Of a DNA stretch of 14,375 nucleotides, positions 1-7,231 are shown one piece after another. Made by a program: the position numbers and the translations under genes. The DNA is from Clostridia bacterium (GTDB taxonomy: Bacteria > Bacillota > Clostridia > Oscillospirales > CAG-382). Below the pieces are notes generated by a model. The model was not told the DNA's origin and did no database searches. It was given only the letters and a program-made list of their open reading frames with translations. The first letter of the stretch is position 1. Every line of letters begins with the position of its first letter. The stretch spans positions 1 to 14,375 of the forward strand of contig JAGBCG010000186.1 of NCBI GenBank assembly GCA_017938055.1, written 5' to 3'.

Positions 1-162
1 GAATGTTCTCTTGAAGCTCCCCAGAGCACATCTGTGTGGAACAGAGTATGCTCAATTCTGGGAGAAAACAATGACAGGTGCGTAATAAATGCCGACCAGG
101 CAGTTGATGCAATATCCTGTTTACTTAAAAAAAAGGGCATAAAGCCAATGCCGGAGAAATAA
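1..162 (+). CDS. ecfA1: ECF transporter ATPase EcfA1, C-terminal end (partial)
   Basis: Only the last 53 codons of this gene are inside the window, in frame 1, ending at TAA 160-162. The peptide reads ECSLEAPQSTSVWNR..., continues with a segment resembling the accessory C-terminal region of ECF ATPases (NADQAVDAISCLLKKKG), and ends KPMPEK. EcfA1 and EcfA2 form the ATP-hydrolysing heterodimer of energy-coupling-factor vitamin and metal importers. All nucleotide-binding motifs lie outside the window, so the call rests on the tail resemblance and on the complete EcfA2 gene starting 12 nt downstream, the usual ecfA1-ecfA2 order. The stop codon overlaps the ecfA2 ribosome binding site (AAGGAGG, 161-167), which suggests coupled translation. 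Another ABC ATPase cannot be fully excluded. Confidence 0.7.
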   Translation, partial: ECSLEAPQSTSVWNRVCSILGENNDRCVINADQAVDAISCLLKKKGIKPMPEK

Positions 163-174
163 GGAGGAAAAACG

Positions 175-1035
175 ATGCTTGAATTTCAAAATGTATCACA
201 TGTATACGGCATAAAAACTCCTTTTGAAAAAACGGCAGTTGACAATGTTTCTTTTAAGATACCACAAGGCAAAGTCACAGGAATAATCGGTCACACAGGC
301 TCCGGAAAATCTACACTTTGTCTTATGATGAACGGTTTGTTAAAGCCCACAAGTGGCAAAATCCTGTTTCACGGCAAGGATATCCATGATAAAGATTCAA
401 GTCTTCGTGAGCTTCGATTTAAAATCGGTCTTGTTTTTCAGTATCCGGAGTATCAGCTTTTTGAAGAAACGGTTGAAAAAGACATCGCTTACGGTCCCAA
501 AAACATGGGGCTTTCACAGGAGGACATAAACGAAAGAATACAATATGCCGCCCATTTTACGGGTATAAGTGATGAATTATTGAAGAAAAGTCCTTTTGAG
601 CTGTCGGGAGGTCAGAAAAGACGTGTCGCAATAGCAGGTATTATAGCTATGGACCCCGAAATTTTAGTTCTTGATGAGCCTGCAGCAGGTCTTGACCCAA
701 AAGGCAAGGCGGAAATTCTTGGAGGTTTATGTGATTTTCAGAAAAAGCGTGACAACACCCTTGTTATTATTTCTCACAGCATGGAAGATATCGGAATGTA
801 TTCCGACAACATAATAACCATGTCAAATGGAAAAATCTTACTTGAAGGAACACCGCAAGAGGTTTTCAGTCATAGGGATACACTTATTAAAAACGGGCTG
901 TCTGTGCCTGAGGTGACGGAAATTCTCTCCCGTCTTAAAAAAGAGGGATACGATGTAAACGACGGATGCTTTACCATTGAATCCGCAGCAAACGAAATAA
1001 TAGAGCTTATCAAAAAAAGCTCCTTGACCAATTAA
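175..1035 (+). CDS. ecfA2: ECF transporter ATPase EcfA2
   Basis: A complete 286-residue ABC ATPase, the usual length for EcfA2. Motifs in order: Walker A GHTGSGKST (39-47), Q-loop in VFQYPEYQLFEETV (87-100), signature LSGGQ (143-147), Walker B LVLDEP (164-169), D-loop AGLD (171-174) and H-loop His201. The FQYPEYQLFEETV stretch is typical of ECF ATPases, where the Q-helix grips the coupling helices of EcfT. The C-terminal 60 residues match the ECF accessory region. It would act at the inner face of the membrane with EcfA1, EcfT and a substrate-binding S component. The ATG at 175 follows AAGGAGG with 7-nt spacing. The expected ecfT does not follow; a MATE transporter does. The substrate cannot be told from the ATPase. 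Confidence 0.93.
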   Translation: MLEFQNVSHVYGIKTPFEKTAVDNVSFKIPQGKVTGIIGHTGSGKSTLCLMMNGLLKPTSGKILFHGKDIHDKDSSLRELRFKIGLVFQYPEYQLFEETVEKDIAYGPKNMGLSQEDINERIQYAAHFTGISDELLKKSPFELSGGQKRRVAIAGIIAMDPEILVLDEPAAGLDPKGKAEILGGLCDFQKKRDNTLVIISHSMEDIGMYSDNIITMSNGKILLEGTPQEVFSHRDTLIKNGLSVPEVTEILSRLKKEGYDVNDGCFTIESAANEIIELIKKSSLTN

Positions 1036-1054
1036 TTTGGAGGGAAAACAGACG

Positions 1055-2437
1055 GTGAGTCGCAAAAACAACGAAATTGATATGACACAAGGTCCTATAT
1101 TCAAGCACATGCTTGTTATGTCCCTTGCGGTTATGGCAACAGGCATTTTTCAGCAATTTTTCAACACAGCAGACCTGCTCATTGTAGGACAGTTTGGTGA
1201 AAAAGGAGGCATTGCTTCCGTTGGTGCATGTTCAAGCCTCATAAATCTGATGATTAATCTTTTTATAGGTCTTTCCGCAGGCTCCGGAATTGTTATAGCC
1301 CGTCACTACGGTGCAAGAAATGACAAGGAAGCGAGCAGATGCGTTCATACTGCAATAACCTTGAGCTTTGTTGCAGGTATAATACTTGCGATTGTTGCCT
1401 GGTTTGCTTCAGAGCCTCTGCTAAAGCTTCTTGACACACCTACAGAAGACGGCATCCTTGCGGGAGCTGTCACATACATGAAAATTTATTTTCTTGGCAT
1501 GCCCTTTGTTTTATTGTTCAACTTCTGCTCGTCAATTCTCAGAGCAGTGGGTGATACAAAAAGAACTTTTTCATATATAATGCAGGCAGGCGTCATAAAT
1601 GTAATACTTAACCTCATTTTTGTTATAGTATTCAAGCTCAATGTTGCAGGTGTTGCTCTTGCAACAATAATATCCCAGTGTTATTGTGCAATAAGATGTA
1701 TTCTTTGCTTTTTAAGATACGATGGTATACTCAAGCTGTTTCCAAAAAAACTGCGTATGTATAAAAGCTCTCTTAAAGACATCGCAAAACTTGGAATTCC
1801 ATCAGGAATACAAAGCTCGCTATTTTCATTTTCAAATGTGTTTATCCAGTCCTCCATAAACGCTCTTGGGCCTGCTGCTGTTTCAGGTGCCGCTGCTGCA
1901 CAAAACATTGAAATGTATCAGTTTTTCCCTGCTGACGGAGTTAACAACGCTCTTTTAAGCTACACCAGCCAAAACTATGGAGCAAGAAAGCCTGAACGTA
2001 TAAAAAAGGCTGCTTTTATTGCCACAGGAATGATTTTAACATCCTCTATTTCTATGGGTATTCTTATAATAGCCTTTTCAAAGCTTCTGCTTTCTTTTTA
2101 TAATGTGGTGGATCCGGTTGAGGTAAGCTTTGGAATTGAAAGAATCATGATAGTTTCTTCGTTCCAGTTCCTTGGCGGACTTATGAACATGACAGCAACG
2201 CTTCTCAGAGGAGTTTTCAAACCCATTCCAGCCATGGTGTTTTCCATTGCCGGAATTTGCATCTTCAGACTTTTATGGATTTCAACAGTTTTTGTTCATC
2301 ACAAAACCATGACCTCTCTGTTTCTTTCCTATCCGATAAGCTGGTTTATAAGCTTTTTGGCACAGGGCATTATGTTTATTTATGTCTATAATAAATACAT
2401 TAAAAAAATGAAAAATGAACAAACCATATCTGCCTGA
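1055..2437 (+). CDS. MATE family efflux transporter
   Basis: An integral membrane protein of 460 residues, the normal size for a 12-helix MATE antiporter. The N-terminus (TQGPIFKHMLVMSLAVMA, then a FFNTADLLIVGQFG segment) and the first-lobe motif GLSAGSGIVIARHYGA are typical of the family. A second matching half starts near the segment KLGIPSGIQSSLFSFSNVFIQ. Members export cationic drugs or metabolites using Na+ or H+ gradients; the substrate here is unknown. I chose the GTG at 1055: GGAGGG (1039-1044) lies 10 nt upstream of it, whereas the longer in-frame TTG start at 1037 would overlap this binding site. It begins 19 nt after ecfA2, so it is probably co-transcribed, and it is followed by a strong terminator. 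Functional linkage to the ECF transporter is not implied. Confidence 0.92.
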   Translation: MSRKNNEIDMTQGPIFKHMLVMSLAVMATGIFQQFFNTADLLIVGQFGEKGGIASVGACSSLINLMINLFIGLSAGSGIVIARHYGARNDKEASRCVHTAITLSFVAGIILAIVAWFASEPLLKLLDTPTEDGILAGAVTYMKIYFLGMPFVLLFNFCSSILRAVGDTKRTFSYIMQAGVINVILNLIFVIVFKLNVAGVALATIISQCYCAIRCILCFLRYDGILKLFPKKLRMYKSSLKDIAKLGIPSGIQSSLFSFSNVFIQSSINALGPAAVSGAAAAQNIEMYQFFPADGVNNALLSYTSQNYGARKPERIKKAAFIATGMILTSSISMGILIIAFSKLLLSFYNVVDPVEVSFGIERIMIVSSFQFLGGLMNMTATLLRGVFKPIPAMVFSIAGICIFRLLWISTVFVHHKTMTSLFLSYPISWFISFLAQGIMFIYVYNKYIKKMKNEQTISA

Positions 2438-2475
2438 CATAAAGAGCTTTATATAATCCAATTTTTATAAGATAC

Positions 2476-2512
2476 AAAGAGCAATACGTTTTATAGCGTA
2501 CTGCTCTTTTTA
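2476..2512 (+). terminator. Intrinsic terminator after the MATE gene
   Basis: The arm AAAGAGCA (2476-2483) pairs perfectly with TGCTCTTT (2502-2509). After one A/C mismatch, TACG (2485-2488) pairs with CGTA (2497-2500) around an 8-nt loop. The 3' arm runs into a T-rich tail. It lies about 40 nt after the MATE stop codon and should end plus-strand transcription of ecfA1-ecfA2-MATE. Confidence 0.85.
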
Positions 2513-2535
2513 TATACTTTATATAAATAAAAACA

Positions 2536-2658
2536 AGGGACTGTAGCAAAATTCGAAGATTGCACAGAAAACGGGACGATGTGGGCATCGTCCCCTACGA
2601 AAAATTGTTCGTTTTGTATATGTTTGAGGCTGCAACAAATCATTTTGCTACAACCTCT
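2536..2658. repeat. 123-bp inverted-repeat (MITE-like) element with nested hairpin
   Basis: The ends TGTAGCAAAAT (2542-2552) and ATTTTGCTACA (2642-2652) are perfect 11-bp inverted repeats, and a few more pairs (AGGG with CTCT-type bases) extend them to 2536 and 2658. Nested inside is GGGACGATG (2573-2581), loop TGGG, CATCGTCCC (2586-2594), a perfect 9-bp GC-rich stem. A small ACGAA/TTCGT inverted repeat (2597-2601, 2608-2612) follows. No convincing gene lies within it. I recall similar hairpins with a GGGACGATG..CATCGTCCC core dispersed in gut Clostridia, but copy number was not tested. Read from the minus strand, the inner hairpin is followed by GTTTT and the outer one by a T-rich stretch, so it probably also terminates yebC transcription. 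Confidence 0.7.
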
Positions 2659-2687
2659 CATATTATTACAAACTTTAACAGTCAAAT

Positions 2688-3410
2688 TTATGACTCCCAG
2701 TTATGCCATACGTTTGTTACGTCATCGTTTTCATCAAACATATCAAGCAGTTTTTCCATGTTTTTGATAGAATCTTCGTCATCAAGCGTTACATAATTGG
2801 CAGGAATTTTGCTCTGTTCTGCCGAAATAAACTTGTAGCCTTTATCTGTCAGTGCTTTAGCAACGGCGGAAAAATCTGACGGTTCAGTTGTAATTTCAAA
2901 CACCCCGTCTTCTCCCGAAATGTCCTCTGCTCCCGCTTCAAGTGCATCCTCCATGAGCTTTTCTTCATCTATACTTCCCGCTTCTATGGCAATAACGCCC
3001 TTATCGCTGAACATATAGGATACACAGCCGGTCTGTCCCAGATTTCCACCATATTTATCGAAGTAGTGACGCATATCCGCACCTGTTCTGTTTCTGTTGT
3101 CTGTAGTAGTTTCCACTATTACCGCAACACCCGACGGACCGTATCCCTCATAAAGAATAACCTCATAGTTTACGCTTCCGTCTGCTCCGCTTGCCTTTTT
3201 AATAGCTCTTTCAATATTGTCGTTAGGTACGTTATTTGCTTTGGCTTTTGCTATCAAATCACTGAGCTTTGAGTTGGACACAGGATCAGGTCCTCCGTCA
3301 CGAACTGCCATTGCTATTTCTTTACCTATCTTCGTAAATACTTTCGCACGCTGAAGGTCTGTCTTCTCCTTCTTGTGCATGATGTTCTTCCACTTGGAAT
3401 GTCCTGACAT
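2688..3410 (-). CDS. yebC: YebC/PmpR family protein (TACO1-like)
   Basis: A complete 240-residue YebC/PmpR family protein. The N-terminus MSGHSKWKNIMHKK is nearly invariant in the family and fixes the start. Other family blocks are IAKAKANNVPNDNIERAIKK (53-72), the segment around YEGYGPSGVAVIVE (87-100), the TDNRNRTGADMRHYF block (103-117) and the LGQTGCVSYMF motif (124-134). Members were long annotated as DNA-binding regulators. Later work links bacterial YebC and mitochondrial TACO1 to translation of proline-rich stretches on the ribosome, so the regulator label should be used with care. AAGGAG (3421-3426) is the binding site. It is the last gene of the minus-strand set, 127 nt after argS, separated from it by a hairpin repeat. 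Codon use fits the neighbours and nothing appears broken. Confidence 0.95.
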   Translation of the reverse strand: MSGHSKWKNIMHKKEKTDLQRAKVFTKIGKEIAMAVRDGGPDPVSNSKLSDLIAKAKANNVPNDNIERAIKKASGADGSVNYEVILYEGYGPSGVAVIVETTTDNRNRTGADMRHYFDKYGGNLGQTGCVSYMFSDKGVIAIEAGSIDEEKLMEDALEAGAEDISGEDGVFEITTEPSDFSAVAKALTDKGYKFISAEQSKIPANYVTLDDEDSIKNMEKLLDMFDENDDVTNVWHNWES

Positions 3411-3451
3411 AAAAATATATCTCCTTAAAAATTTTAGTTGGTTTATGTTTT

Positions 3452-3490
3452 GTTTCTTGTTACTTTTCTTGAAAGAAAAGTAACCAAAAG
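3452..3490. repeat. Hairpin repeat between argS and yebC
   Basis: GTTACTTTTCT (3459-3469) pairs perfectly with AGAAAAGTAAC (3474-3484) around a 4-nt loop. Imperfect pairing of the flanks (GTTTCTT upstream, CAAAAGAAC downstream) lengthens the stem. No T-tract follows on either strand, so it is not a normal terminator. I recall similar TTACTTTTCTTTCAAGAAAAGTAA hairpins as dispersed repeats in many Firmicutes; this was not checked. It may attenuate or process the argS-yebC transcript. The rest of the 127-bp gap shows no convincing promoter. Confidence 0.6.
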
Positions 3491-3537
3491 AACTTTATTT
3501 TGCCTGTCGGCGTCTATGAATTTGTACGTGGATTAAA

Positions 3538-5247
3538 TTAAATGTTTTTAGGTGTCTTTAATCCGATAAGCGTAAGTCCGTTCTTTAAAACAATGCTTGT
3601 AGCCTTAACAAGAGCGATACGTGTCTTTTTCACTGCCTCATTCTCACACTTAAGAACGGGACAATCATGATAAAAACGGTTAAAGTCTGCACATACATCA
3701 AGCAGATATCTTGCAACAAAGGAGGGTTCAAGCTCTTTTCTTGCACTTTCGACCTTATCGGGAAACAGCTTTAGAGTTTTTACAAGGTTTGCCTCTGCTT
3801 CTGTGTCTATTATATAGCCATCTGCATCCTCTTTCAGCAGTTCTTCACCCACTTTTTCAAGAACACCGCAGCATCTTGCATAGGTATACTGAACGTAAGG
3901 ACCAGTATTGCCATCAAAATTGAGCACCTCGTCCCACATAAAGTTGACATCTTTAATTCTGTTGTTTGACAAGTCATGGAATACTACAGCTCCCACGCCC
4001 ACCGCACTTGCGACTTCATCTTTATTTTCAAGGTCGGGGTTTTTCTGATTGATAATTTCCAGAGTTTTTGCCGTAGCCGTTCTAAAGATATCATCAAGCA
4101 AAACCACATTCCCCGTTCTTGTTGCAAGCTTTGCTCCCTCAATACTTACCGTACCGAAAGGCACGTGAACCATGTCCTTTGCCCACTCATAGCCCATAAG
4201 CTCTATAACCTTAAAGAACTGGGCAAAATGAAGTGACTGACCTGCACTTGTCACATATATACACTTTTCAAAATTATAGTTTTCTTTGCGATAGATAGCC
4301 GCTGCAATATCACGGGTAGCGTATATTGTCGAGCCGTCGGACTTAAGAATAAGACAGGGCGGCATGCCATAATCGTCAAGCTTTACTATTTCCGCACCGT
4401 CATCAACGGTAAGCAACCGCTTTTCACGAAGCTCCTTTACAACTCTTTCGGTTTTATCGAAATAGAAGCTTTCGCCGTTCCAGCTTTCAAAGTCAGCACC
4501 GATAAGAGCATAAGTCTTTTTATATTCATTAATGGAAATTTCAATAAACCATTTCCAAAGAGACAGACACTCTTCGTCGCCGTTTTCCATTGCTGTGAAT
4601 GCAGCTCTTGCTTCGTCGTCGAGAGAGGGGTCTTTTTCTGCTTCTTCATGGAATTTAACGTAAATTTCCACCAAAGCATCAATACCGCCGTTCTCAATTC
4701 TGTCGCGACTTCCCCATTTTTTATAAGCAACTATAAGCTTACCGAACTGAGTACCCCAGTCGCCAAGGTGATTTACACCAACACAGTCATATCCGCAGAA
4801 TTTATGCAGATTCTTTATAGACTGACCGATAACCGTTGAACGCAGATGTCCTATATGGAAAGGCTTTGCAACATTTGGGGAGGAATAGTCAATAACTATG
4901 GTTTTTCCTTTGCCCTTTTCGCTTGAGCCATATTTTTCATTTAAAGCAATATCCTCCAGATCTTTTGCAAGACTGCCTTTACTGATAAAAAAGTTAAGAT
5001 AGCCGTTTACGCTTTGCACATTATCGAAAATACCCTTACAGCTCTCATCCCTTTCCAGTCCTTCTTTCAAAGAGTCTGCAATCATTGGCGGAGCTTTACG
5101 AAGTATTTTACTGAGCTTAAAGCACGGAAGTGCCAAATCCCCCATCTTTTTGTCTGCGGGATATTCAAGCATAGCCGCAATATCCTCTGCAGTCATATCG
5201 GGTATAAAGCTTAACAGCTTTTGTGCAACTAAGAGTTTTTCATTCAT
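3538..5247 (-). CDS. argS: Arginyl-tRNA synthetase
   Basis: A complete 569-residue class I synthetase that charges tRNA-Arg with arginine in the cytoplasm. Order: N-terminal tRNA-recognition domain with MGDLALPCFKLSK (35-47), catalytic signature SSPNVAKPFHIGHLRST (122-138) including HIGH at 131-134, HLGDWGTQFGK (160-170), YATRDIAAAIYR (309-320), and a relaxed KMSKS loop KLATRTGNVVLLDD (373-386). The C-terminal DALR anticodon-binding domain ends with VLKNGLTLIGLKTP. Length is normal. The ATG at 5247 follows AAAGGA by a short spacer; a second in-frame ATG four residues in at 5243 is out of step with the reading frame and was not used. The gene starts 37 nt after the DUF3048 gene, so it is likely in the same transcript. 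The relaxed KMSKS sequence is common in arginyl enzymes. Confidence 0.97.
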   Translation of the reverse strand: MNEKLLVAQKLLSFIPDMTAEDIAAMLEYPADKKMGDLALPCFKLSKILRKAPPMIADSLKEGLERDESCKGIFDNVQSVNGYLNFFISKGSLAKDLEDIALNEKYGSSEKGKGKTIVIDYSSPNVAKPFHIGHLRSTVIGQSIKNLHKFCGYDCVGVNHLGDWGTQFGKLIVAYKKWGSRDRIENGGIDALVEIYVKFHEEAEKDPSLDDEARAAFTAMENGDEECLSLWKWFIEISINEYKKTYALIGADFESWNGESFYFDKTERVVKELREKRLLTVDDGAEIVKLDDYGMPPCLILKSDGSTIYATRDIAAAIYRKENYNFEKCIYVTSAGQSLHFAQFFKVIELMGYEWAKDMVHVPFGTVSIEGAKLATRTGNVVLLDDIFRTATAKTLEIINQKNPDLENKDEVASAVGVGAVVFHDLSNNRIKDVNFMWDEVLNFDGNTGPYVQYTYARCCGVLEKVGEELLKEDADGYIIDTEAEANLVKTLKLFPDKVESARKELEPSFVARYLLDVCADFNRFYHDCPVLKCENEAVKKTRIALVKATSIVLKNGLTLIGLKTPKNI

Positions 5248-5284
5248 TTTTTCAAGTCCTTTTTATGTGTTTGCTAAAAATATA

Positions 5285-6415
5285 TTATTCAATGGTTATG
5301 TTAGAGCCGGTAGGAACAATTCCTATATAGCTCTTTCCAGGATTCAGTTTAAGTGGTGTCTTTCCGTCACTTTCATAAAGAGTATAAGAAGACGTGCGGG
5401 AGGTTTTTTTCCACACAATATCCTGACACTTGCCCATTGTTATGTATTTACCCTTGCCTGTGCCTGTAAAATTAACATTGATATGTCCCTCTGCATCACC
5501 TGTGCTGCTGTGGGCACATTCAAGAATAATAACATTTTTAAAGCTCAAAGCCTTGCCGTCGTCGCCGTCAATATGATCTAAACCATATTGACCCTTTTTG
5601 TATACTCCCGTATTTTCATCGAAATTAAAGAAAGAAACGGCATACGGATTGTCTTTTTTAGCCATGGTAAAAGGTATTTCAACATATGAAGCCTTTGAAC
5701 CCTTAGGCGTAATTTCCGATTCATAGAAGCTAAGCGGCTGTTTTTTATCGGTAGTGCTTCTGTAGCCCTTTGCCTTTATAGCCTCCACAAGATTTTTTCC
5801 ACTCATCATGAGAGTATGCTCATAAGACATGGTTTTAAGGCGTTCTTTGCTTCTGTACATATAATCGCCGTTAATGTTATTTGTTCCTCTGGAAATAATT
5901 ACTTTTTTCGCCGACTCACTTTGTCCTGCGTGTGCAAATATAGCATCATGTGCATCTGCCAAATCAATACAGTAATCACGTGCCGAACGAACAGAGCCTA
6001 TTTCTTTTATATCCTTGTAATCATTATATACTGCAACAAGTCTTGTAATTCCGCCCTCTGCCAGAACTTCATACACTACAGCTGCTTCTGAAATACCAAC
6101 CTGAGGCAGTGCTTCCTTAAGGTTGTTTAGCATAAATACCACAGGTCTTGCCGAAGCAACTTCACTTGTACAAGGCTTTCCCGTAAGAGGATTTATTGTT
6201 TCACTTACAGTTTCCTGTGAGGTTTCATCTTGGGAAGGTAAATTTTCTTCTTTATTATCGAAATTGGGGAAATTTATATTACCACTTTCTCCGGAACTGG
6301 TGCTTGTGCCTGAATATTTGTCGTAACGGTCCTCCTCGACGCAACCCACACTTACAAGAAGTATCGCCGCACTTATAATCAACACGCCAACAGTTTTAAG
6401 CATTGAATTTTTCAT
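5285..6415 (-). CDS. DUF3048 domain lipoprotein (YerB-like)
   Basis: A 376-residue predicted lipoprotein. Residues 1-24 are a signal peptide (MKNSMLK, then a hydrophobic core), and the lipobox-like SVGC places the lipidated cysteine at 25. A Ser/Glu/Asp/Asn-rich linker (26-73) leads to the DUF3048 N-terminal domain, with NPLTGKP (75-81), ARPVVFMLNN (89-98), YEVLAEGGITR (115-125) and GSVRSARDY (140-148). A C-terminal half ending GKSYIGIVPTGSNITIE matches the second DUF3048 domain. It should sit on the outer face of the membrane; its biochemical role is not established. The ATG at 6415 was chosen because AAAGGA lies 8 nt upstream and the signal peptide starts there; a longer ORF to 6505 would overlap parA. 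It lies 22 nt after parA. Confidence 0.88.
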   Translation of the reverse strand: MKNSMLKTVGVLIISAAILLVSVGCVEEDRYDKYSGTSTSSGESGNINFPNFDNKEENLPSQDETSQETVSETINPLTGKPCTSEVASARPVVFMLNNLKEALPQVGISEAAVVYEVLAEGGITRLVAVYNDYKDIKEIGSVRSARDYCIDLADAHDAIFAHAGQSESAKKVIISRGTNNINGDYMYRSKERLKTMSYEHTLMMSGKNLVEAIKAKGYRSTTDKKQPLSFYESEITPKGSKASYVEIPFTMAKKDNPYAVSFFNFDENTGVYKKGQYGLDHIDGDDGKALSFKNVIILECAHSSTGDAEGHINVNFTGTGKGKYITMGKCQDIVWKKTSRTSSYTLYESDGKTPLKLNPGKSYIGIVPTGSNITIE

Positions 6416-6437
6416 AAATAACATCCTTTCAGAATTC

Positions 6438-7199
6438 TTATAATCTTTCCGTAAGCTCTTTGGCAATATCATCATAAGCCACAGCACCTTTGGAATGTTT
6501 CTCATAATACTTAATCGGCATTCCGTAGCTGGGTGCCTCGGACAACCTTACGTTTCTTGGTACGGGAGTTCTGAAAAGCTTTCCGGGAAGATGCTTTTTG
6601 ATTTCCTCCATTACCTGAAGCGAAAGATTAAGTCTGCCGTCAAACATTGTTACAACAACTCCGTCAAGAGAAAGCCTTGGATTATACTTTTTCCTCACTA
6701 TAGACAGTGTTTTCATTAGCTGGCTAAGTCCCTCCAGTGCAAAGTATTCGCACTGCATGGGAACTATTACTCCATCCGAGGCACAAAGTGCATTAATTGT
6801 TAGAAGTCCTAAAGACGGGGGACAGTCTATAAATATGTAATCGTAATCCTGTCTTAACATATCAAGTGCCGTCTTAAGCTTTGCTTCTCTCTTGTTTTCG
6901 TCGGCAATCTCAAGCTCTGCTCCTGCAAGACTCATTGACGAGGGCAGACAGTGAAGATTTTCAAACTCTGTCTTTACCAGTGCATTGTATGGATTCTCCC
7001 CCATAAGCACATCATATACGGTATACTCACCGGTTTTGTCAACGCCAACACCGCTTGAAGCGTTTCCCTGTGGGTCAAAATCACAAAGCAGCACTCTTTT
7101 TCCCAATGCCGCAACACAAGCGGCTATATTAACTGCACTTGTTGTTTTTCCCACACCGCCTTTTTGGTTGGCAAAGGATATTATTCTGCAATTACTCAT
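6438..7199 (-). CDS. ParA/Soj family ATPase
   Basis: A 253-residue ParA-type ATPase of the short chromosomal (Soj-like) class, without an N-terminal helix-turn-helix. It has the deviant Walker A KGGVGKTT (13-20) with signature Lys13, the A' motif DFDPQGN (40-46), Walker B FIDCPPS (123-129) and the DNA-contact region RNVRLSEAPSYG (216-227). Such proteins form ATP-dependent dimers on nucleoid DNA and move ParB-parS complexes or, in some cases, other cargo. No parB follows: the next gene is a lipoprotein. It begins 32 nt after gdpP. Upstream of the ATG there is only a weak purine-rich stretch (AAGAAAGAAG), so translation may be low or depend on coupling. It could be the main Soj with parB elsewhere, or an orphan ParA. 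Confidence 0.93.
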   Translation of the reverse strand: MSNCRIISFANQKGGVGKTTSAVNIAACVAALGKRVLLCDFDPQGNASSGVGVDKTGEYTVYDVLMGENPYNALVKTEFENLHCLPSSMSLAGAELEIADENKREAKLKTALDMLRQDYDYIFIDCPPSLGLLTINALCASDGVIVPMQCEYFALEGLSQLMKTLSIVRKKYNPRLSLDGVVVTMFDGRLNLSLQVMEEIKKHLPGKLFRTPVPRNVRLSEAPSYGMPIKYYEKHSKGAVAYDDIAKELTERL

Positions 7200-7231
7200 A
7201 TATTTTCTTCTTTCTTGCTATCTGTCATTTA

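Noticed and set aside
1037..1054. TTG start at 1037 for the MATE gene
   Set aside because: The ribosome binding site GGAGGG lies inside this extension and points to the GTG at 1055.
2560..2796. Small plus-strand open frames in the convergent junction
   Set aside because: They run through the inverted-repeat element and antisense into yebC, with no ribosome binding site.
3452..3490. Intrinsic terminator for argS
   Set aside because: No run of T follows the stem on either strand.
3931..4140. argS KMSKS loop reading KLATR as a sign of inactivity
   Set aside because: Arginyl-tRNA synthetases commonly have a relaxed KMSKS sequence; all other catalytic motifs are intact.
5150..5581. 143-codon plus-strand open frame
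   Set aside because: It spans antisense parts of argS and the DUF3048 gene and resembles no family.
6416..6505. Longer N-terminus for the DUF3048 lipoprotein
   Set aside because: It would overlap parA by 68 nt and put 30 residues before a signal peptide; the ATG at 6415 has its own AAAGGA site.
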